Of a DNA stretch of 64,000 nucleotides, positions 11,740-21,000 are shown piece by piece; position 1 is the stretch's first letter, and every line of letters starts with the position of its first letter. Location: positions 7,051,001-7,115,000 of the forward strand of contig JAQPZY010001685.1 of NCBI GenBank assembly GCA_029931535.1. The letters run 5' to 3'. The notes under the pieces were generated by a model, which made no database searches, was not told where the DNA came from, and saw nothing but the letters and a program-made list of their open reading frames with translations. Source of the stretch: Margaritifera margaritifera. Lineage: Eukaryota > Mollusca > Bivalvia > Unionida > Margaritiferidae. The translations under genes and the position numbers were made by a program.

Positions 11740-13428
11740 TTGTACTCCAGTCTGTACGTCATATGGGGCTGCGCAGAACTGTCATCTTTTTCACGGATGG
11801 TGTTGTTGGGAAGCAGCTCTAGCAGGTGTCGCATCATCCAGGGTAGACAGGTGGTCTCACCTTCCCACTGGAACTCACGCTGAACTACGGGCCATGGTGC
11901 AGAGTGCTCCTATGCACCCTCCACCATTGAGGGACATAGGGATGCCCACCGACTCCCCAATTCAGAGTATACTTGATGATGACGATGCCCTCTCTATTCT
12001 TGTTGACTCAAATGAGTTCGAGACAGAAGCAGCGGCACTGACACTTTTTCTCAGGCCCACTCCTTCCTCTCAGTTTACTGCCTCTTACCACCGGAATTGT
12101 GCCCCAAATCATCTGGCATACAATCCAAAAAGATCCTTTCCGTTATGGAAAAGATCTCCGGGGAGCAAACACAACCAGACCTCTTGCTTCTCCCTCATTC
12201 TCCAACAATTGAGGAACTCTCGCAAAGGTTTTCGCTAGGCCAAACATAGCTCAGCAACTTTGAGGGTGGTCCAACCCTCCCTCGACATTGAGACCCCTGG
12301 TCTCTTCTGCCAGTTACAGGGTACATTCCCATTCCCCAAAGTGCCCTACCAAACCTCCGGAATTCAGAACCTCTCACTCAAGACTCTGTTTCTACATGCT
12401 GTCGCGTCTGCGAGACAACGAAGCGAGATTCAAGCCTTCTCTATTGACACTGGCTGTCTCCGATTTAATGGGAATTATGATTCTGTTTCCCTCCTTTGTC
12501 AACTGGGATTTATCGCTAAAAATCAATTACCTTCGGTAGCTCCTCTACCTATAGAGATTCCCAGTCTAAGTCAAATCTGTGCAGGGTATGAACCAGATAG
12601 ACTCTTATGCCCTGTGAGGGCCCTCCGTTTCTATCTTAATGCCTCTAAGGAAAAAAGAAAGGGTAGGAAATGTCTCTTCTTTCCTCTTAAGGGCTCCATA
12701 GACATTTAGGCTGCCATTATCTCCTGGTGGATTGTCGCCACAATCAAAAGAGCGTATCAGTCCCTTGCTGATTGAGACCTTTATGAAACTAAAAGCCCAT
12801 GAGGTTCAAGCCGTTGCTGCCTCATGGGTCTACATTAATCAGTCCATCGTGGAGGACGTCATCAAGGCAGGTTTTTGGCATTCCCATAGTACTTTCTCCT
12901 AAAGGTTTCTCTGCTCGTTAGCACAACAGAGCGCAGGCATTTTTTCCACAACATGGGGCTCAGAGAGACACCAACCTTCTTTAAGATGAACCTCTCCCTC
13001 TACAATTAGTACACTACATTTTCTGTTTTTGATTAGTTTAATTAGAGCATCAGCCTACCTCCCTAACTGACAAATTCAGCTAAACAATAGTGACGGGATA
13101 AGTAATTGCTGCTATTAAATGTAGTTGTCTGGGGGGGGGGTAAATTAGTTTTAATTATGCAATAATTACCGGTTGCTATTGTCAAATGCCCTCCTTCCAC
13201 CCCACTTTGATGTCTTGCATAATTGTCATCTATGCAGGACCATACGACATACAGACTGGAGTGCAAAGGGCATGCTCACCTTTTCTCCATTCTGTGGGAG
13301 AATGTATTCACATCGAATGGATGGTTATTTTCAGCACAAAAATAGGATAGCTAAACAATAGCGACGGGTAAGTATTGCATAATTGAAATTAGTTCCACCC
13401 ACCCCCAATTAAAAAAAACCCTACATAT
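11740..13428 (+). mobile_element. DIRS-like retroelement DIRS-B, 5'-truncated, internally deleted
   Basis: Gag-like sequence at 11740-12357 matches the region around 34800-35230 of DIRS-C. At about 12358 it passes straight into the tyrosine recombinase: LKTLFLHAVASARQRSEI at 12375-12428, then a VRALRFYLNAS block near 12620. The reverse transcriptase and RNase H are therefore deleted. The recombinase C-terminus (HEVQAVAASW near 12800) follows with frameshifts. The 3' end has the internal complementary region with ten G at 13131-13140, and the terminal repeat at 13355-13428 containing GGGTAAGTATT. The element is defective. Confidence 0.75.
12260..12709 (+). pseudogene. Tyrosine recombinase remnant of DIRS-B, fused to gag-like sequence
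   Basis: An open frame of about 149 codons. From about residue 33 it shows the recombinase core of DIRS-like elements: SLKTLFLHAVASARQRSEIQ, with the first catalytic Arg expected in the ARQRSE box, and LCPVRALRFYLNAS further on. These enzymes integrate the circular DNA intermediate of DIRS elements. The frame stops at 12707-12709. The C-terminal H-x-x-R region continues in other frames to about 12900, where the expected Arg reads Gln (HEVQA). The N-terminal 30 residues come from an out-of-frame reading of gag across the deletion junction. Confidence 0.6.
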
Positions 13429-13698
13429 CTATCTGCATGTGTTATTTACATATATACTTTTTGATAACTTTAATTATCAGCATATGGTTTTAAGGTGCCA
13501 ACAAGGATAAAAAGAAAAGTAAACTTTAAATAAATATAAAGCGATTTCCTTAAAATATACCATATTTTATTTTATCTTATTGTTTTACTCATGTTTGAAT
13601 ATTATGTTTGGGGAAAGCTAAAATTTCCAAGGAAAAGTTAAAATTTCCAGTCAGCTTACCCTGGGCAAGCAGACTTACATAAAATTTGTAACTCCCTG

Positions 13699-14400
13699 CC
13701 CATACTTGCACCTGATTGCAACTCCTTTCTGTTTGCCGATGCGTCAGATTCTGGGTGGGGGTGCTCATTAGAACCAGAGGGTCAAACCCTCCAGTGTTAT
13801 TGTACTCTGGAAAAGTCGTCCCTCCACATCAACAATTTAGAAATGAAGGCCATATCTCTAGCTTTGCAAGGGTGCATCAACAGAGTAAGGGGTCGTTGTG
13901 TCATAGTCTCCTCTAACAAGACGTCCATCATCGCGTATCACTGATGTCAAGGAGGCACACATGCCCCTTCTCTTCATGTGGAGGTCTGGAACTTCCTCTG
14001 TGGGGCATTCTCGGAAAACATCACCCCGAGTTTGCCACATTGTGGGTAAGAAGAATATATTATTGGACAGTCTGTCCATGACATGCAAATAGTCCTCATG
14101 CAATCATCTCTGCACCGCTTCTTAAAGTCCCTTTTCACACTGGGAAAAGCCTCTGGTGGACTATTTTGTGACCATGCTCATCAACAGACTTCACTTTTTT
14201 GTTTCTCCAGTCCCTGGCCAGAGAGCATGGACAGTGATGCATTTAGCTTCCAGTGGAATCGTATGTTTGTGTATGCTTTTCCACCGTTCCAACTGTTACT
14301 ACGTGTTGTGCAAACTCAGAACATCTACTGCTCATATCATTCTCATAGCTCCTCTGTGGTCCCAGCGATCGTGAGTCACTCCCTCTGAGGTGAGATCTGT
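13699..14400 (+). pseudogene. RNase H and connection domain of DIRS-A
   Basis: The frame beginning near 13717 reads FADASDSGWG, then HINNLEMKAISLALQGC near 13828, then IVSSNKTSIIAYH. This is the RNase H domain of DIRS-type polymerases, in which Asp, Glu and Asp coordinate metal. The third acidic position reads Asn (SSNKTS versus SDDNTS in DIRS-C). Further on, FVSPVPGQRAW and YAFPPFQLLLRVV (14270s) mark the conserved region after RNase H. Several frameshifts and a stop after IIAYH make it non-functional. Confidence 0.65.
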
Positions 14401-15177
14401 TGCAACATGGGGGCTCCCTTCTACACAACAGCCATCACATTCTTTTCCTTCACACTTGGCTCATCTCAAGTGATCTATCTGCCAGAACAAGTTTTCAGGC
14501 TGTGTTGCCAGTTGCATCATTATGCCCAAAGTCTATGATGCCAGGTGGTGAATCTTCTGTGATTGGTGCAGTAGGAAACATCTTGATCCTTACTATCCTT
14601 CTGAGTTGCATCGCTGATTTCCTTTTGTTTCTTTTCATGGACAAAGGATGTTCAGTATCAACTATCAAGGCCAAATTCTAACACACTTAAATTTCCTCAG
14701 GGCATGGCAATTGGTTCGGATTCACACCTTGCTGATCTTGTTAATTATTTTGAGCTGCAGAGACCTGTCTCCTGCTCTCTTATGCCCAGATGGAATCTGT
14801 CTTGTGTTTTGTGGTCTTTAACGACTATGAATCATTGAGTGAGGCTTTCTTCCAGAATCTTCACTCAAGACTGTATTTTTACTTGCCTTGGCATCTGTGA
14901 GAAGACAGAGTGAGTTTCATGCCTTGTCAATTGACACTGGCTGTCTCCAGTTTAATGGCAATTACAAATTGGTTTTTCTTCTTTGCCAACCAGGATTTTT
15001 AGTAAAAAATCAAGTACCTTTGGTAGGTCACTACCTGTAGAGATCCCCAGTCTCAGTTGAGTATGTGCTTGAGATAATCAAGATATGCTATTCTGTCGTG
15101 TTAGGGCACGAAGCATCTATCCTAATGCCTCCAAAGGGAAAAGGAAGAGACAAAAAGATCTTTCTCTTCCTATTAAC

Positions 15178-16326
15178 TCCTTATCCCCTGAGCCAACCAG
15201 CTAGGTATTCCCCTACAGCATAGGGCAGCGATAGCCTTATCAGTACCTGTATCCCTGAGACTCACTGAGAGTACTTGACTTGCAGATTTGTGCAGAGGGA
15301 GCTACTGGAAATAAATCAGTTGTTTTTTGCTTTGTATTCCTTCAATTGGCAGAGTTGTTCTCAATAAAATGCTGTACTTGATGGTATCAATTTTATGTAA
15401 CATGCAGAAATTAAAAAAACTTGTGCATAAGGGTAAAATTGCTTCTCGTCATTAAAAATTCATAAAATACATTATGAATTCACACTAAATAAATTAAAAC
15501 CTTAAACACTTGAAATAATTACAATTTTTATGTACACAGAAATTCCATTTGTCATCTCTCTTGTAGACTTTAACCTCATGGGAAAACTGCAAGCAGCCAT
15601 GACAGGCATATTTTCCCTACACAAACTTACCTCTTTTTTTTTGCTTAGAATTCTCCACTGAACACTAACAAAACACTTTGAACAAACTCAGAATTATGTA
15701 CACTCATGCTGTTTTTGTGTGTGTGTGGGGGGGGTATTTTTTTATGGTAGTTGCCAACCAGATGAAAAACATAACTAAATTAATTTTTTTTTTACCGATT
15801 CTTCAAAAGATCAATATGATATTGTTTAAAGCAATCCACACATAAATGAATATTACACTGTATGTGTATGCACATTCTATCACACCCACTGTCTTCTTCA
15901 ATGGTTATTTCGATGTCATTGTTGATCTATCTGACAAAAGATAGTGAATATTCTCTATCAGAGTCCATCAGGTAATTTTGTCCTCTCAGTGGCAGATTCT
16001 CATTGTTTTCTATCTTTTTCAAATTGAAATAACTCCACTGTTTTTGGCGCTATTGAAGTCCAATTTTCTTTCCTTTGTACTGCAATGTTTCCTATATAAA
16101 TATAAGCTGAAATTTGATTGGTTAAACTGCAATCATTATCATATGGTTTTAAATCGACCAATAGTTTGTGACATATTAACTCATAGTGTGGGATACAGGT
16201 CTAGACCAAAGCTGCCACCCAAAAGTGCCACACAGTATACAAGCAAGGTAAACTGCACCACATTGTGGCACACAGGAGATGAGGTAGGTAAAGTACGACA
16301 TGATCAGGGCAGTAGGGGATAATGAA
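15178..16326 (-). mobile_element. piggyBac-like non-autonomous element P1
   Basis: TTAA at 15174-15177 and 16327-16330 bounds the insertion. The inner ends are related inverted sequences: CTCCTTATCCCCTGAGCC on the left, TTCATTATCCCCTACTGCC on the right when reversed. DIRS-B shows the empty site near 12685 (CTCTTAAGGGCTCC), against TTAAGGGCTTC after P1, so excision and insertion limits are exact. On the minus strand near 16010-15870 an acidic start (MEN-ENLP-RG) matches the 64-residue frame at 55125-55319. This looks like the N-terminus of a piggyBac-type transposase whose remainder is deleted. Confidence 0.7.
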
Positions 16327-16982
16327 TTAAGGGCTTCATGGATATTTCGGCTTCATTCATTTCATGGTGGATTGTCACTACCATCAAGAGATTGTTCTTT
16401 ATGAAACTAAAAGCCTGTGCGGTTTGAGCTGTTGCTGCCTCATGGGCCTACTTAAATCATTCTTCCTTGGAGGATGTCATGATGGCTTCCTTGGAGGATG
16501 TCATGATGGCAGCATTTTGTCCTTCTGCCTCCGCTCTTTAGCGCAACAGAACGCAGACATTGTTTCTCTGGGACCCATAGTGTGGCACAACATGTGGTCC
16601 ACAGAAACATGAACATACAGTAAAGTGGATCTCTCCCCCAAATGGCGAGTACATTCCATTCCATTTTTCTCCGTTTTTGATCAGTTTTAGCACATCAACC
16701 AACCCACCTAACTGACAGAGTCAGGTACGCAATAGCAACATGTTGTATATTGCTGCTTTTAAAACTTAGTATTGGGGGGTGGGGGGTTGTTGTTAATTAT
16801 GTAATACTTACCTGTTGCTATTGCTGAATGCCCTCTTCCCACCCTGCTTTGATGACTTGGTGTAATCTTCCTCTATGAAAAAGATGACTCTTCTGCACAT
16901 GGGCATGCAAAGATGCATGCGTGGACCGGGTCCTAATGACAGTTCTCCACTCTTTGGCGGGATGTATTTGCGTCAAACATAC

Positions 16983-17650
16983 ATTGATTTCAGGGTCCAA
17001 AGGTCAAGGTCAATGTGACCGATAGAAGAAAAATGGTTTCTGCACAATAACTCAAGTTCTCCACCATCTAGTCACCAAACTTTGTGGATGGCTAATACTT
17101 GAGGTAAGGATGAACCATATAGATTTTGGGCTCAAAAGGTCAAAGGTCCGGATCACTCCTACTAAAAGAAGAAAAAATGTTTCCATATAATAACTGGAGT
17201 TTCCATCATCTGCGGCTACCAAACTTTCTTGATGGCTTGCAATTGGTGTAAGGAAGAACCCTATTGATTTTAGACTAAAATGATCAACGGTCAAGGTCAC
17301 CGTGACTGAAATAATAAAAACATGGTTTCTGCACAATAACATTGATTTTACATGACATACCTAACCAAACTCTTTGGATGGCTGGCACTTGGGGTAAGGA
17401 AGAAGGCTATTGATTTGGGGGTCAAAAGGTGAAAGGTCATGGTCACTATGACTGAAAGAAGAAAAATGGTTTCTGCACAATAACATTAGTTGTGTATCAA
17501 AGACATGGCCCATACTTTGTGGATGGCTTGCACTTAGGGTAAGGATGAAGCTTATCGATTTTTGGGTCAGAAAGGTAAAGGTCAGAGTCCTCCTGATTTA
17601 AAAAAGAAAAATAGTTTCTGCATAAAAATATCAGTTATCTACAGAGGCCT
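16983..17650 (+). repeat. 144-bp degenerate tandem array with AGGTCA-like motifs
   Basis: About 4.5 units start near 16983, 17119, 17263, 17409 and 17554. Each has an 'attgattt' start, one or two AGGTCA-like hexamers (for example AAAGGTCAAGGTCA near 16997 and AGGTCAAAGGTC near 17139), then 'agaagaaaaatggtttctgcacaataac' broken by substitutions. It replaces the right end of DIRS-A. There is no coding potential. Confidence 0.75.
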
Positions 17651-17892
17651 ATTAAACATAGTGTGGGCATATTATATGCTATTCATGTTACTATTCTTTT
17701 TGATGATTTCATGTGTAGAACAAAAGGTTTAGAAAACATTCACAGTTCTGTATCCTTAGGTTCTTCTTTATACCACAAGCACAGAACTCTCATCCATTTT
17801 CTGGTCTTGGATCCTCAGTATCAAAATGTTTGCTACAGTTTTCTATGCTTTTGGGGGAAATGTGCTCTTGACTGCAGTTTTAAAGAGTTGTG

Positions 17893-17918
17893 CATATATA
17901 TATATACACACACACACA
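17893..17918. repeat. (TA)n(CA)n microsatellite
   Basis: A short alternating run, TATATATATA then CACACACACA, in intron 1. Confidence 0.85.
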
Positions 17919-17951
17919 AAACATACATAATGCTGTGATGCCGATCCTGAT

Positions 17952-18080
17952 CAGTTTTCATATATGGACTGCATTGTTTTCAACCAATCTTAATCAGTTT
18001 TTATACATGGACTGCATTGTTTTCAACTAACATTATTCAGTTTTCATATATGGACTGCATTGTTTTCAACCAAGAATCAT
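17952..18080 (+). repeat. Three tandem 43-bp units abutting the ASH1L giant-exon acceptor
   Basis: Units start at 17952, 17995 and 18038, each reading CAGTTTTCATATATGGACTG or a close variant, then CATTGTTTTCAAC. The last unit ends where the polypyrimidine tract (18081-18092) begins. The middle unit carries CTAAC, a good branch-point match, and the others carry CAACC. The triplication therefore multiplies possible branch sites in front of this exon. Confidence 0.8.
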
Positions 18081-18094
18081 TTTTATCTTTTTAG

Positions 18095-21000
18095 GTAATA
18101 CATAGTGCAATACCAGAAGGAGATGTCTCTCTGAGTGAAAGTGAAGAGGCAAATTTACTGGATAGAAAAGATAGTCCATCTGGTTCAGACAAGAAGTCTG
18201 CTAATACTTCATTGTCACAAAACAAGGAAAAGAAATCAAAAGACAACTTGAAGTCACAGTCTGTTTTTGTGTCTTGTGATAATTCAGAGTCAGCATCGAA
18301 TAAAAAGAAGTCAGCTTCCAAGGGGAAAAAATCAACGTTCAGTTCTGTGTCCAGGCATGATGATTTGAAGTTTGCAGAGTCACAGCCTGATGATTTGAAT
18401 GTAAGTTTTGAAAACTTTCAAGGCCCAGTATCAGAGGACATTCATAAAGATCAACATAATGAAGAACAGATCATCACAAACAAATTTTCAAAGAAGGAGA
18501 ATGAAGCTTATCAGAATGCAGAAAAAACCAACATTAATCAGTCAAGAAAGAAGAAAGAAGGTATGTCCCGGAATGTTTTTGAGTCAATTTCATCAAAAAT
18601 GGAGTTGTCTGACTCCGAGGTCTCTCATTCCAAGATTGATGGTGACCTTAGTAGGGTAGAGTCAAACAGTGTTAGTGATCATGCAACAAAATCAATTTCC
18701 TCAAAATCATGCAGTATTAGTCAAGATTTTTTGAGCTCTTTTGAACAATTTCTGAAAGCTCAGCAAAACACAGGTTATTTTTCCAGTCAGAAGGAAAAAG
18801 ATAAGGGACCTAAAGTTGCTAATACCAAAGAGAAACCTCTAACTCAGTCCAAGTCTTTGGGGGAAGAAGTACGAGATTGGCGAAGCAAAAGTGAAGAAAG
18901 GGTTATATTGATTGCTGAGGAATTTAAGGCCAGTGAAGGTTTTAAATACAAAAGTACTGAAGAAATACTTGAAAAAGCCAAAAGAAAATACCCAAGGCTG
19001 AAGGAACTGAGAGTTTCTTTGGATTCGGATGAAGTTAGGGAACACATCGTTGGAGTGAAGAACAAACAGCTGGAGAAGCTTGAAGACAGTACTCCAGAAG
19101 AAAAGGGAGAAGTAACAGAACAGGAAGAGATGGTCGATAAAGACTCGGAAGGAAAACTTCTCCCAGGAGCTAATGAAGAGAAACTTTCCAAGACAGGGGA
19201 TGATGCGAAGGTTGAGGATATTCTAGAAGTAAGAGAGAATTCCTCAGATTTGCTCTTAGAATCAATTCAGGAACAGCAGACACAGGATTTCGATGAAGAT
19301 ATGGATAAGGATTCAAGTAAACCTTTTAAGAAGAGAGGAAGACCTGCAAAAACAAAGAAAGATCAGCCTGTTGCCGGAAAGTCCAAAGGACTCCGAGATG
19401 AGTCCAAGGAGCAAAAGGATGAAACCAAAGGTTCAGAACCAGATATTGCAAATAATAATCTTCCAGAGCCAAACACTCTGACAAATGAAGTCGATGCTAA
19501 TTTTGGGGAGAAACAAAAAACTTGTGATTCATCAATTAAAGAGTCAGCTTGTGATTCTGTGCTTAACAACATTTGTACAGCGCAGTTAGCAGTGCCTGAG
19601 CAGGACAACCAAGCACACGCTGTGTCTGCACAAGATCCAGGTCTTGTCAGTAATCTCGCTTCGCAAAAGAAGGAGAGAAAACGTAAAAAGAGTAGGCGTG
19701 GGGAACATTTGAAAAGAAAAGCAGAAAAAGCAGCTACAGAGCTTCTTCAAGGAGCTGAATCCCTGTCCACACCAGATGATTTTGTTTCATCTTGGACAGA
19801 TTTGGAGACCAACTCCGATGAAATTTCCCCATTGTCCACAAAGGAAACTTTAAAGATTACTGACCCACGTAAGAAGGAAACTGACTCTTCAGAGGTTGAA
19901 GAAGTTACCCCTATAGAAAAAGTAAGTGAAAATGTTCCATCAGATTCACAAAAGGAAAAAGAGATGATATCATCTCAGATTCAGGAGGTTATGTCATCAG
20001 AGGTGCAAGAGGTCATGTATTCCAAAGATAATGAATCAGTGTTTTTAGAAACAAACTCTGCCTCACCTTCTGAAGAAAGTAAAAGGAGAGGTAGAAAAAG
20101 GGGAAGAGGAAGAATGCCAAAAATACTAAAGACTTATCCAAAAAGAACAAATTTTGGGCTTAGCATACATAATTCATCTGTGTTAACTGGATCTATCAAT
20201 CAGTCAAACACTGAGGATTCTATTGATTCTGAGAATGTTACTGGTGAAACTGTACCTACAGAGTCAAGTACTGACCTTTGTTCTGATGTTGCCAGTAATA
20301 CAGTCTCAAAACTAGCAGAGAAAACTGTCACTTCAGATAAAGTCCTTGAGAGTAATGAAAACCAAAGTAAGTTGAAAGTTGGTAAAAAGAGAGGCAGAAG
20401 AAAGTTGCCTAGAAGCAAGAGTAGAATTGCTCATAAGGCTCAGAAGCTTTCAGACTCTGCAAGTAAGGAATTATCAGAAAGTGTGAGCAATGATCATTTG
20501 CCCATTGACATGCCTGAATCACAGGAAGAAGTTGCTAAAGATCAGAACTCGGAACATGTTTATCTTCAGTCTTTATCAGTGCAAGAGGTGGTCGTGCCCT
20601 TAAAACGTAGAGGAAGACCACCAAAAGCTTTAAAATGCAATTCGTTCTTAAATAGAGACTCTTCACAGTCCAAAACTGACTTGAGCATTTGTGGTGGTGC
20701 ATCTGGCAGCGCTGAAAATACAGATTCACTTGTGGAGATAGGATGTGATAGGGTTTGCCCAGTAGGTGAGAATTCTGATACTTTCTTGTCTAATAATATA
20801 GATAGAATTAGAGATCATTCAGAGACAGTGGATGAAAATGGTGTTCAGCCCAACTCTTCCAACAAACCTGATGGTCATGCTGCCCCATCAAGTCCTTCCA
20901 AAGGTCCAAGAGGAAGAAGGAAAAAACATACTACAAGTGGGAAAAGGGGTCCAGGGAGGCCTCCCAGAGTTAAGGATCTATATATTGAGTCTGAAAATAA

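Larger units (their letters stand above)
10544..13698 (+). mobile_element. TIR element X1, carrying nested DIRS-B
   Basis: The left end near 10544 (GGGATTTACAAC, then TTGCCCGACTCCC) is mirrored by the right end at 13698, whose reverse complement reads CAGGGAGTTACAAAT and later CTTGCCCAGGG. The first 0.9 kb (10544-11460) matches X2 at 40593-41290, including a shared tract around 'tgacaaataaggaataaat'. DIRS-A flanks it on both sides, so it inserted into that element. I see no transposase, so it is non-autonomous or an internal deletion. I could not find a clean target duplication. Its superfamily is unresolved, though CAGGG ends fit hAT. Confidence 0.5.
10140..16982 (+). mobile_element. DIRS-like retroelement DIRS-A, 5'-truncated and split by three insertions
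   Basis: Three separated blocks align in order with the fuller copy at 30555-38568. Block one, 10140-10352 plus 10517-10543, is the linker after the reverse transcriptase. Block two, 13699-15173, holds RNase H (ADASDSGWG near 13738; INNLEM near 13831), the YAFPP block near 14272 and part of the tyrosine recombinase. Block three, 16331-16982, is the recombinase C-terminus and the internal complementary region. The interruptions are a hAT MITE (10361-10508), element X1 (10544-13698) and P1 (15178-16326). Stops and frameshifts are frequent, so it is inactive. The right terminal repeat is missing, replaced by the tandem array that begins near 16983. Confidence 0.75.
6161..18094 (+). other. ASH1L intron 1 (11.9 kb)
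   Basis: Donor GTATGA at 6161; acceptor TTTTTAG ending at 18094 after the tract at 18081-18092. Phase 0 on both sides. Its content is listed separately: duplicated segments, DIRS-like and DNA transposons, and tandem arrays. I see no nested host gene in it. Confidence 0.65.

Noticed and set aside
10544..13698. Target-site duplication for element X1
   Set aside because: The flanks (TTCCTCACTG and CCCATACTTG) give no convincing repeat, so none is claimed.
18839..19191. Antisense open frames within the ASH1L giant exon
   Set aside because: They are reverse-strand shadows of the Ser/Glu/Lys-rich coding strand.
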